From Eubacteriales Family XIII. Incertae Sedis bacterium (lineage in GTDB: Bacteria; Bacillota; Clostridia; Peptostreptococcales; Anaerovoracaceae), in the NCBI GenBank assembly GCA_031261345.1, contig JAISKC010000065.1, positions 1-64,000 of the forward strand: a DNA stretch of 64,000 nt. The letters run 5' to 3'. A program made the translations under genes and the position numbers. The notes beneath the pieces are model-generated. The model was given only the letters and a program-made list of their open reading frames with translations, was not told where the DNA came from and searched no databases. Positions 42,733 through 50,947 of the stretch are shown here, one piece after another; position 1 is the stretch's first letter; each line of letters opens with the position of its first letter.

Positions 42733-44004
42733 ATGAGGGATAATCATGACAATAAAATAGATGCTTCTTCCGGTCAAGACGACCTATTTGCTGTCACGTC
42801 GAAAGCTATGACCGGCGATGCCGCGGCTTTTGAAGAACTCCTGCGTAGAAAGATGCCGACTATTTCGTATCACATACGCATGATAATCAACAATGACAGC
42901 GATGTTGAGGACGTCATACAGGAGGTGGCACTGACAATGTATCGGAATATCAGGAAGTTGAACGACGTGAGGGCCGTCAATGTTTGGTTGCAACGAATCA
43001 TCACGTCTCGCACGATGGATTACATAAGGAAAAACAAGAAGTATGACGACAAGGAAGACATCGATGATTTTGATAATGTCATTGCGGAGGAAAACAAAGA
43101 GTTCCTGCCCGCAGAATTTCTTGAAAGAGATGACGCTAGGACAATCATCAAGGAGGCTCTGAACAGCCTTCCGCCACAGAGAAAAAGGGCCCTGACCCTC
43201 TATTACTTCGAAGATATGTCATACAAGGAGATTGCCGAGATCATGGATCTTGCGCTCAGTAGTGTGGCGACTTCGATACTTCGCGGCAAGGCGACCATCA
43301 AGGAGAGGCTTGAGTCTTCGAATATGTTTGAGGGCGTCTCACCGCTGCTCGCGGCTGTGGCCATTCCGGGGTGGGGCGGCAGTACCGTGCTCGGCTCCAT
43401 CATGGCTGATTCCATCGGCAGCTCCATTACTCCGTCTCAAATCAACCTGCTGACGGACACGAGCATGACCTACGTCAAGGCGAAGGCCATCGCTGCAATT
43501 CCGAAGGGTCACGGTTTCATCAACGGCGCAATCTGGACAGTTGCCACGACCGCCGTCTGCGTTGTCGCCGTGCTCGCTGTGTCCGGAAATCTGGGCGGGG
43601 CCGATTCGCCCGACATCGCGGATATACCTTTGGTGGTGCCTGAGGTCTCGACGGATCTCGGCCCTACGGTAACGGAGCCTGTCGATCCCATCAACCCGGG
43701 AGTGATAGCTTTTTCGGCAGGTGAGTGCGGTTGCGGGCATCTCAATCCTATCGAAGCGAGCATCGTGGATATGGATTTGTCCGACGGCAGTGCTGGCTGG
43801 TCAATCACAAATGTGGACACAGGGGAAGTAATACGGACCGGTGACGGAAGTGTCGTGCAAGGCCTGACCGAAAATGTGGGGACAACATTGCCTGACGGGG
43901 ACTATTCCGTCGATTTCACGTTCAAGGATAGCGAAGGCCAATCGGCATATTTGAGCCGAGTTTTCACAATCGATTTTTCCGGAGCGGATATCCACTACGA
44001 ATAG
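42733..44004 (+). CDS. ECF sigma factor fused to a transmembrane sensor domain
   Basis: A 423-residue protein. Region 2 is about 30-100 (SDVEDVIQEVALTMYRNIRK, RTMDYIRK). An acidic linker contains EENKEFLP. Region 4 is about 138-193 (LNSLPPQRKRALTLYYFEDM, SYKEIAEIMDL). Beyond a 60-residue juxtamembrane part, a helix (about 265-284, WTVATTAVCVVAVLAVSG) leads to an external domain with GECGCGHLNP near 330 and an Ig-like end (DGDYSVDFTFKDSEG). No separate anti-sigma gene is adjacent, so the tether may itself hold sigma inactive until proteolysis. The same architecture is at 55802. Likely targets include the nearby surface genes (inference). Confidence 0.82.
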   Translation: MRDNHDNKIDASSGQDDLFAVTSKAMTGDAAAFEELLRRKMPTISYHIRMIINNDSDVEDVIQEVALTMYRNIRKLNDVRAVNVWLQRIITSRTMDYIRKNKKYDDKEDIDDFDNVIAEENKEFLPAEFLERDDARTIIKEALNSLPPQRKRALTLYYFEDMSYKEIAEIMDLALSSVATSILRGKATIKERLESSNMFEGVSPLLAAVAIPGWGGSTVLGSIMADSIGSSITPSQINLLTDTSMTYVKAKAIAAIPKGHGFINGAIWTVATTAVCVVAVLAVSGNLGGADSPDIADIPLVVPEVSTDLGPTVTEPVDPINPGVIAFSAGECGCGHLNPIEASIVDMDLSDGSAGWSITNVDTGEVIRTGDGSVVQGLTENVGTTLPDGDYSVDFTFKDSEGQSAYLSRVFTIDFSGADIHYE

Positions 44005-44036
44005 TCACTGAATTCACTGCGTCTTGCCTACGCAAG

Positions 44037-46904
44037 CTATAGCACGAATTTCAGGTACTCGCCGGTGTAGGATTTTTTCTTTTTGACGATTTCTTCGGGT
44101 GTGCCCGTGGCTACTATCTGCCCGCCGCGGTCGCCTCCTTCGGGGCCGAGGTCTATGATGTGGTCGGCTCTCTTGATGATGTCGAGGTTGTGCTCGATGA
44201 CGACGACGGTGTTGCCGGAATCTACGAGTTTGTCCAATACCTGTGCGAGTTTGTCTACGTCGGCGAAGTGAAGACCAGTCGTCGGCTCGTCTAAGATGTA
44301 CATCGTCTGCCCCGTGCTCCTTTTCGAGAGCTCGGTTGCGAGCTTGATACGCTGCGCTTCTCCGCCCGATAGCTGTGTCGAGGGTTGTCCAAGCTTGATG
44401 TAGCCTAGTCCGACGGCGTCGAGCGTTTCGAGTTGCCTTAGGATATTCGGCATATTTGCGAAGAATTCGAGCGACTCTGTGACGGTCATTTCGAGGACGT
44501 CGTAGATGCTCTTGCCCTTGAACTTGACTTCGAGCGTTTCCCTGTTGTATCTCTTGCCCCCGCAGACTTCGCAGGGCACGTAGACGTCCGATAGAAAGTG
44601 CATTTCGATTTTGATAATTCCGTCGCCCTTGCACGCCTCGCAGCGACCGCCTTTGACGTTGAAACTGAAGCGGCCTTTGCCGTAGCCCCGCATCTTTGCT
44701 TCCGGCAATCCAGAGAACAAATCTCTGATGGCGGTGAAGACTCCCGTGTATGTGGCGGGGTTTGAGCGTGGTGTTCGACCTATCGGGGACTGGTCGATGT
44801 CTATGACTTTGTCGATGAACTCGAGCCCCAAGATATCATCGTGTGCACCTGCACGGTCCTTGGCGCGGTACAGCTTTTGTGCGAGCTCCTTGTAGAGAAT
44901 TTCGTTGACGAGTGTGGATTTGCCCGAGCCGGAAACGCCCGTTACGCAGATGAATTTGCCTAGGGGGAAGTCAACCGTCATGTCCTTCAAATTGTTTTCT
45001 CTCGCACCCTTGACAGTTACCATGTGGCCGTTTCCTTTGCGCCTTTCCGCGGGGACCTCGATTTTCTTTGCGCCCGAAAGATACTGCCCAGTAATGGATT
45101 TTTTGCAGGCCATGATATCCTCAGCGGTGCCTTCTGCCACGACGTAGCCTCCATGCTCTCCGGCTCCAGGCCCAATGTCCACGATATGGTCGGCCGCAAA
45201 CATCGTCTCCCAATCGTGCTCGACGACGATCAAAGTGTTGCCGAGATTGGTCAAATCCCTGAGCGTCTGCAAGAGTTTCGCATTGTCCTTCTGATGAAGT
45301 CCGATACTCGGCTCGTCCAATATATAGAGCACGCCGACCAAGCTACTGCCTATCTGGGTCGCCAGCCTTATGCGCTGAGCCTCCCCGCCTGAAAGCGTAC
45401 CTGCCGCCCGAGACAGCGTCAAATAGTCCAAGCCGACATTCACCAAAAAGCTGAGTCTGGCCTCGATTTCCTTCAATATCTGATTGGCGATTTGCAATTC
45501 CGTGTCGCTCAGTTTCAGGCTCCTGATGAAATCCAGAGACTTCCTCACGGACATGTCCGACAGCTCGGCGATATTCACATCCCCTACAGTTACCGCCAAA
45601 ACCTCCGGCTTCAACCTCTTGCCGCCGCAGGTTTCGCAGGGCTCGAGCGTCATGTATTGCTCCATCTTTTCCTTGATATAGTCGGAAGAAGACTCCCGAT
45701 AACGCCGCTCCATATTTGGAAGCACGCCCTCAAACGGGTGGTCCATATTGCTCGTCCGCCCCGTGCTGCGGCTCTTGTACGTATATTTCAGATGTTTGCC
45801 GTTCGTGCCGTAGAGCACCTCGTTTTGAAATTTCTTCGGCAGGTTCTCCCAAGGCAGGTTGACATCAACCTTGTGGTCTCTCGCGAGCACATCGATCATC
45901 TGTCGATAAAATCCCGAGAATTCCATGCTTGCGAACACCTTCGACAGAGCGCCTCCAGGTATGCTTTTCTTCGTATCGGTGATGATGAGCGAGGGGTCGA
46001 TGGCCTGAATGAAGCCGAGTCCGTTGCAGACGGGGCAGGCTCCGAACGGCGAGTTGAACGAGAACATTCTCGGCTCAAGTTCCTCTATGCTCACGCCGTG
46101 TTCCGGACAGGACAGCGATGTCGAAAAGACCTTTTCCTCTTCAAATTGCTCCCTTTCCCCGTCGTCGTCCCCCTCGGGTTTCGGCCAAAGCACGTGGGCT
46201 ATTATCAGCCCATCGCCGCTCTTTATGGCAAGCTCCGCCGACTCAGATATGCGCCCAAACGAGTCTTCCTTTCGAACGATTCGGTCGATAACAATCTCTA
46301 TCGTGTGCTTGAAAGTCTTCTCAAGTTTGATCTCGTCCTCGCCGAGCACGTTGATGACTCCGTCAATTCTGACTCTTGTGAATCCCTCTTTTCTTATGGT
46401 TTCGAGCACCTTTTCGTGCATGCCTTTTTTGGCTCTGACGACAGGGGCCAGTAATGTAATTCTCGTGCCTTCCGGATATTCCATGAGGGTGTCTGCAATC
46501 TGGTCTACCGTCTGTGAGCTTATCTCCTGTCCGCAAATCGGGCAATGTGGCACGCCTATTCTCGCGTAGAGCAATCTCAGATAATCGTGTATTTCAGTAA
46601 CCGTTCCGACGGTCGAACGCGGATTTTTGTGCGTCGTCTTCTGGTCTATCGAGATGGCGGGGGACAGCCCCTCGATGTATTCGACGTCCGGCTTTTCCAT
46701 GCGGCCGAGGAACATTCTCGCATAGGAGGAGAGGCTCTCGACATACCGCCTCTGTCCCTCCGCATAGATGGTGTCGAAGGCCAGTGAGCTCTTTCCCGAA
46801 CCCGACAGCCCCGTCAAAACTACAAATTTGTCTCTGGGTATAGTTAAATCTATATTCTTCAAATTGTGCTCATTCGCACCCTTAATGATTAAATCCTTAG
46901 CCAA
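44037..46904 (-). CDS. uvrA: UvrABC excision nuclease subunit A
   Basis: This 955-residue DNA damage sensor is an ABC-type ATPase that loads UvrB at lesions. There are two ATPase cores: Walker [13 protein letters not shown] near residue 32 and [11 protein letters not shown] near 640, with signature LSGGEAQRI in both halves. Zinc-binding cysteines appear as CPICG, CPVCNG and CEACKG with CEVCGG. TTG at 46904 has AGGAGAG upstream; the frame continues 18 codons into a REP element and the nearest ATG there lacks a ribosome site. A LexA-like box (47054-47065) abuts its promoter. Confidence 0.95.
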   Translation of the reverse strand: MAKDLIIKGANEHNLKNIDLTIPRDKFVVLTGLSGSGKSSLAFDTIYAEGQRRYVESLSSYARMFLGRMEKPDVEYIEGLSPAISIDQKTTHKNPRSTVGTVTEIHDYLRLLYARIGVPHCPICGQEISSQTVDQIADTLMEYPEGTRITLLAPVVRAKKGMHEKVLETIRKEGFTRVRIDGVINVLGEDEIKLEKTFKHTIEIVIDRIVRKEDSFGRISESAELAIKSGDGLIIAHVLWPKPEGDDDGEREQFEEEKVFSTSLSCPEHGVSIEELEPRMFSFNSPFGACPVCNGLGFIQAIDPSLIITDTKKSIPGGALSKVFASMEFSGFYRQMIDVLARDHKVDVNLPWENLPKKFQNEVLYGTNGKHLKYTYKSRSTGRTSNMDHPFEGVLPNMERRYRESSSDYIKEKMEQYMTLEPCETCGGKRLKPEVLAVTVGDVNIAELSDMSVRKSLDFIRSLKLSDTELQIANQILKEIEARLSFLVNVGLDYLTLSRAAGTLSGGEAQRIRLATQIGSSLVGVLYILDEPSIGLHQKDNAKLLQTLRDLTNLGNTLIVVEHDWETMFAADHIVDIGPGAGEHGGYVVAEGTAEDIMACKKSITGQYLSGAKKIEVPAERRKGNGHMVTVKGARENNLKDMTVDFPLGKFICVTGVSGSGKSTLVNEILYKELAQKLYRAKDRAGAHDDILGLEFIDKVIDIDQSPIGRTPRSNPATYTGVFTAIRDLFSGLPEAKMRGYGKGRFSFNVKGGRCEACKGDGIIKIEMHFLSDVYVPCEVCGGKRYNRETLEVKFKGKSIYDVLEMTVTESLEFFANMPNILRQLETLDAVGLGYIKLGQPSTQLSGGEAQRIKLATELSKRSTGQTMYILDEPTTGLHFADVDKLAQVLDKLVDSGNTVVVIEHNLDIIKRADHIIDLGPEGGDRGGQIVATGTPEEIVKKKKSYTGEYLKFVL

Positions 46905-46922
46905 CTTTTCTCTCCTACCTAA

Positions 46923-46993
46923 CGTCATTGCGAGCGTAGCGTGGCAATCCACAATCAAATTTAGCTGGATTGCCGCGCTTCGCTCGCAATGAC
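46923..46993. repeat. REP-like palindrome, copy A (uvrA leader)
   Basis: The left arm GTCATTGCGAGCGTAGCGTG pairs with the right arm CGCTTCGCTCGCAATGAC through a long imperfect hairpin. It lies in the transcribed leader of uvrA. The same element recurs at 47091-47161. Confidence 0.85.
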
Positions 46994-47024
46994 AAATACT
47001 CTGCCAAATAATTTATTACATTTA

Positions 47025-47065
47025 ATTATAACACGACATATCAATTACTGGAAGAACTAATGTTT
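47025..47065 (-). promoter_or_regulatory. uvrA promoter with LexA-like box
   Basis: On the minus strand TTCCAG (47048-47053), 17 bases, TATAAT (47025-47030). Directly adjoining the -35 box is GAACTAATGTTT (47054-47065), close to the Gram-positive SOS box GAAC-N4-GTTC with one mismatch. This fits DNA-damage control of uvrA and possibly uvrB. Confidence 0.5.
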
Positions 47066-47090
47066 ACTTGAGTCTATGCAAAATGCAAAC

Positions 47091-47161
47091 CGTCATTGCG
47101 AGCGTAGCGTGGCAATCTAATGCAACAAAACATGGATTGCCGCGCTTCGCTCGCAATGACG
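47091..47161. repeat. REP-like palindrome, copy B (before uvrB)
   Basis: Nearly identical in its arms to 46923-46993, in the same orientation, with a different central loop. The pair brackets the uvrA-uvrB promoter region. Confidence 0.85.
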
Positions 47162-47255
47162 ACTTGCTGGCAATATGTTATCATATACAAGGAAACCAAC
47201 AAAAATTAGCAGATTTATACCACGAAAGCAACAAAAAGCAATAAAAACCAACAAA

Positions 47256-49244
47256 ATGAGTGATACAAAAACCAACAAATTCAAATTGGTCTCGGACTTC
47301 AAGATGACGGGGGACCAACCCGAGGCCGCCGCCGCCCTCACGCAGGGTCTGATTGACGGCAAAAAATTTCAGACATTACTGGGAGCGACCGGCTCCGGTA
47401 AGACTTTCACGATGGCAAATGTGATACAGCAGGTGCAGCGTCCCACCCTCATCATTTCGCACAACAAGACTTTGGCGGCACAGCTCTGCGGCGAGTTCAA
47501 GGAATTTTTTCCCGAAAACGCCGTCGAGTATTTCGTCAGTTACTACGACTACTATCAGCCCGAGGCATACGTGCCTTCGACGGATACCTACATCGATAAA
47601 GATTCGGACATCAACTTCGAGATAGACAAGCTCAGGCATTCGGCGACGGCGGCAATCAGCGAGCGCAGGGACACCATCATCGTTGCAAGCGTGAGCTGTA
47701 TCTATGGTCTCGGCGACCCGATCGATTACGAGGAGCAGACACTCAATCTGAGGCCGGGAATGGCAAAGTCCAGACGCGACATCCTTATGAAGCTCGTCGA
47801 TATTCAGTACAAGAGAAACGACATGGGCTTTGACCGAGGCGATTTCAGGGTCAGGGGCGACGTCATCGACATCTATCCGGCTGGAGCCGACGCACCCGTC
47901 AGGGTCGAACTGTTCGGCGATGAAATAGAATCCATCAAGGAAATAAATTACGTTACCGGCGAGATTACTGGCAAAAGAAATCACATAGCGATATTTCCGG
48001 CATCCCATTATGTTACTTCCAAGGAGAAGACGGCCCTAGCGGTCCAGTCCATCGAGGAGGAACTCGAAGAGAGGCTGACTTGGTTCAGGGATAGGGGCCA
48101 ACTTCTCGAGGCTCAGAGGATTGAGCAGAGGACGCGCTACGACCTCGAAATGCTTCGCGAGGTCGGGACTTGCAAGGGCATCGAAAATTACTCGAGGCAT
48201 CTTGCCGGACGCACGGAGGGTAGCAGACCCTTCACGCTTATCGATTATTTTCCGGACGATTTTCTCATCATTATCGACGAAAGCCACGTCATGTTGCCGC
48301 AACTTCGGGCTATGCATGCGGGGGACAGAAGCAGGAAAACGTCTCTGGTTGACTACGGCTTCAGACTGCCGTCGGCGCTCGACAACAGGCCGCTCAAATT
48401 CGAGGAATTCATGACGCTCGTCAATCAAGTCGTCTTCGTCAGTGCAACGCCGGCGGATTACGAAAAGGAAATTTCCGAGGGGATTTCCGCTGAGCAGGTA
48501 ATAAGGCCAACGGGACTCGTCGATCCTGTGGTCGATGTCAGGCCAGCGAAAAACCAGATTGACGACCTCATATCCGAAATAAACAAAGTCACGGAAAAAG
48601 GCGAAAGGGTCCTCGTTACTACACTCACGAAAAAGATGGCGGAAAGCCTCACGGACTATCTGGCGAAGGCCGGAATCAAGGTCAAATATATGCATTCCGA
48701 CATACTGACGATGGAGCGAATGGCCATTTTGCGCGAGCTACGCATGGGCGAATTCGACGTGCTCGTCGGTATCAACCTGCTCAGAGAGGGGCTCGACATA
48801 CCCGAGGTCTCCCTCGTTGCTATACTCGATGCGGACAAGCAGGGTTTCCTGAGAAACGAGACATCCCTCGTGCAGACGATCGGGCGGGCGGCGAGAAACG
48901 CGCATGGCCGAGTGATCATGTATGCGGAAGAAATAAGCGATTCCATGAGGCGCGCTATGGACGAAACCGACAGGCGCCGCACGAAACAGCTCACCTACAA
49001 CAAGGCAAACGGTATCACTCCGAAGACGATAGAAAAGGCCGTCCGCGATGTGATTGAGGCCACGAGGGTAGAGGAAGAAGTTACCCTCAGCAACTACAAG
49101 AGCAGAGCGAAGAACGAAATGACCGGCAAAGAACGGCAGGATTACATCAAACTCCTCGAAAAGCAGATGAAGGAAGCCGCCGCAAAACTGGAATTCGAAA
49201 AGGCGGCCCTACTGAGGGACCGCCTCCTAGAAGTTCGCGCCTAA
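47256..49244 (+). CDS. uvrB: UvrABC excision nuclease subunit B
   Basis: This 662-residue helicase-like subunit verifies damage and recruits UvrC. It starts [19 protein letters not shown], with Walker [16 protein letters not shown] near residue 45, the beta-hairpin region [12 protein letters not shown], helicase motifs ([35 protein letters not shown]) and the C-terminal UVR helix pair. ATG at 47256 gives the usual length; an earlier in-frame ATG at 47175 adds 27 residues not seen in the family. No strong ribosome site precedes it. Its final 16 codons are duplicated downstream at 50876-50927. Confidence 0.95.
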   Translation: MSDTKTNKFKLVSDFKMTGDQPEAAAALTQGLIDGKKFQTLLGATGSGKTFTMANVIQQVQRPTLIISHNKTLAAQLCGEFKEFFPENAVEYFVSYYDYYQPEAYVPSTDTYIDKDSDINFEIDKLRHSATAAISERRDTIIVASVSCIYGLGDPIDYEEQTLNLRPGMAKSRRDILMKLVDIQYKRNDMGFDRGDFRVRGDVIDIYPAGADAPVRVELFGDEIESIKEINYVTGEITGKRNHIAIFPASHYVTSKEKTALAVQSIEEELEERLTWFRDRGQLLEAQRIEQRTRYDLEMLREVGTCKGIENYSRHLAGRTEGSRPFTLIDYFPDDFLIIIDESHVMLPQLRAMHAGDRSRKTSLVDYGFRLPSALDNRPLKFEEFMTLVNQVVFVSATPADYEKEISEGISAEQVIRPTGLVDPVVDVRPAKNQIDDLISEINKVTEKGERVLVTTLTKKMAESLTDYLAKAGIKVKYMHSDILTMERMAILRELRMGEFDVLVGINLLREGLDIPEVSLVAILDADKQGFLRNETSLVQTIGRAARNAHGRVIMYAEEISDSMRRAMDETDRRRTKQLTYNKANGITPKTIEKAVRDVIEATRVEEEVTLSNYKSRAKNEMTGKERQDYIKLLEKQMKEAAAKLEFEKAALLRDRLLEVRA

Positions 49245-49264
49245 ATCCTATCTCGCGATGTATT
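49194..49264. repeat. Direct repeat, copy 1: 3' end of uvrB
   Basis: 52 bases (49194-49245, starting TTCGAAAAGGCGGCCCTACT) are identical to 50876-50927, followed by a further 19 bases with 16 matches. It encodes the end of UvrB ([16 protein letters not shown]). Inside it AGGCGG-CCCT-ACTG-AGGG-A-CCGCCT forms a hairpin. Confidence 0.85.
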
Positions 49265-49429
49265 AGTCGCTTTATCTATGTAAAATTTGCGAGATAAAGC
49301 GATTAATAATACGTTTTGACATTTACATTTTGGCCAAAGCTGTGTATAGTATGCACTATAAACGGAATCGGAGCAATGAATATTAATCGCTTTATCCATA
49401 TGTTTTTTGCAACATAAAGCGACTAATAT
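49261..49429. mobile_element. Nested inverted-repeat element (MITE-like) before the ATPase gene
   Basis: Two hairpin-forming sequences, 49261-49308 (TATTAGTCGCTTTATC ... GATAAAGCGATTAATA) and 49381-49429 (TATTAATCGCTTTATCC ... ATAAAGCGACTAATA), face each other as mirror images around a 72-base centre. The outer ends are TATTAGTCGCTTTAT and ATAAAGCGACTAATA. It could be a miniature transposable element or a paired operator for the ATPase gene. Confidence 0.5.
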
Positions 49430-49443
49430 AAAGGGGTGGCGGC

Positions 49444-50859
49444 ATGAAAATAGTTGGACGAAAAAAAGAAGTATTAGATTTGCGCGACTATGTCGCTGCT
49501 GACCAACCGGATTTTCTCGTAGTATATGGACGACGCAGGGTAGGCAAAACGTATCTAATCAGGGAGTTCTTTGACGACAAATTCTGCTTTTATACCACGG
49601 GTTTGGCACAAGCAGACAAAACGGAGCAACTGAAGGAATTCAATAGTGCTCTAAATAGATATGGCACAAAGAAATATGATATAGCTTCAGATTGGTTCAC
49701 GACATTCCATCAACTGCGGGATTTGATTGAAACATCACCTACCGATGGCAAGAAAGTTGTATTCCTCGATGAAATGCCTTGGATGGACACTCATAGGTCG
49801 GGATTTCTTTCAGGCTTGGAATCATTTTGGAATGGGTGGGGCTCCGGAAGAAGCGACCTGTTGCTTATCGCTTGCGGGTCTGCCACCTCGTGGATTACCA
49901 ACAAGCTATTTCGAAATCTGGGCGGGCTTTACAATAGGGTTACTAAACGAATGCACTTAGCACCATTCACCTTGTCCGAATGTGAAGAATTCTACAAGTC
50001 AAATGGGGTCGTATATAGCAGGCAGCAAATCGTGGAAAGCTATATGATTTTCGGCGGCATCCCTTACTACATGAATCAGGTCGAGCGCCACCTGAGCCTT
50101 TCACAAAATGTCGACAGGCTATGCTTTAAGACCGGAGGGCAATTGACTGATGAATACGACACTCTTTATTCATCTCTATATGAATATCCAGAGAAGCATA
50201 TGCGCATCGTGAACGCACTCGGCGACAAAGCTATGGGGCTGACGCGATCCGAGATCATTGATGCGACGGGCCTCACAAACAGCGGAGCACTTACAAAGAC
50301 ATTGACTGAACTTGAGGATTGTGGCTTCATCAGGAAATACTACGGTTATGGAAAGAAAAGCCGAGATGCAGTATATCAACTGATCGATTTCTTCTCACTG
50401 TTTTACCTAAAGTACATGCGCGACAAGAACCATATTGACGAAGATTTCTGGGTGACAAATTTGCAATCCGGTCAAATGAATGCATGGAGCGGCTACGCCT
50501 TTGAGCAGGTATGCCTCTGTCATATACATCAAATCAAGAAGGCGCTCGGCATCTCCGGAATTTCGTCAAGCGTATATTCTTGGCGAAGTAAAGTTGCCAA
50601 TCCGGGTGCGCAAGTTGACCTTGTCATCGACAGACGCGATGGTGTCATCAATTTATGTGAAATGAAATATTCCAACAAGGAATACACGATAACAAAGAAA
50701 TACGATGGTGAATTACGCAACAAGCAAAGTGCCTTTTATAGTGAAACCAAGACTCGCAAGACGCTGCACAACACTTTCGTCACGACTTATGGTCTAAACC
50801 ACAACGAGTATTGGGGCAGTATTCAATCAGAAGTAACTATGGACGATTTGTTTGAGTGA
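49444..50859 (+). CDS. DEXX-box ATPase (ATPase_2/DUF234 type)
   Basis: A 471-residue protein. The N-terminal P-loop ATPase has Walker A GRRRVGKTYLIREF near residue 31 and Walker B KKVVFLDEMPWMD near 105. A winged-helix region follows (GLTRSEIIDATGLTNSGALT). The C-terminal nuclease-like part contains GAQVDLVIDRRDG and LCEMKYSNKEY, as in DUF234-type archaeal/anaerobe ATPases. Its cellular role is unknown. AAGGGGTGG precedes the ATG. The gene and the element at 49261-49429 are enclosed by two copies of the uvrB 3' end, so it appears to have entered there as a unit. Confidence 0.87.
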   Translation: MKIVGRKKEVLDLRDYVAADQPDFLVVYGRRRVGKTYLIREFFDDKFCFYTTGLAQADKTEQLKEFNSALNRYGTKKYDIASDWFTTFHQLRDLIETSPTDGKKVVFLDEMPWMDTHRSGFLSGLESFWNGWGSGRSDLLLIACGSATSWITNKLFRNLGGLYNRVTKRMHLAPFTLSECEEFYKSNGVVYSRQQIVESYMIFGGIPYYMNQVERHLSLSQNVDRLCFKTGGQLTDEYDTLYSSLYEYPEKHMRIVNALGDKAMGLTRSEIIDATGLTNSGALTKTLTELEDCGFIRKYYGYGKKSRDAVYQLIDFFSLFYLKYMRDKNHIDEDFWVTNLQSGQMNAWSGYAFEQVCLCHIHQIKKALGISGISSSVYSWRSKVANPGAQVDLVIDRRDGVINLCEMKYSNKEYTITKKYDGELRNKQSAFYSETKTRKTLHNTFVTTYGLNHNEYWGSIQSEVTMDDLFE

Positions 50860-50875
50860 AATCAATTCATTCGTA

Positions 50876-50946
50876 TTCGAAAAGGCGGCCCTACTGAGGG
50901 ACCGCCTCCTAGAAGTTCGCGCCTAAAGCCTCTCTCGCAATGTATT
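50876..50946. repeat. Direct repeat, copy 2: duplicated uvrB 3' end
   Basis: Second copy of the uvrB terminal sequence, identical over 50876-50927 to 49194-49245 and similar to 50946. It lies just before the stop of surface gene C, where the original uvrB end would have been before the ATPase module entered. Confidence 0.85.
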
Positions 50947-50947
50947 C

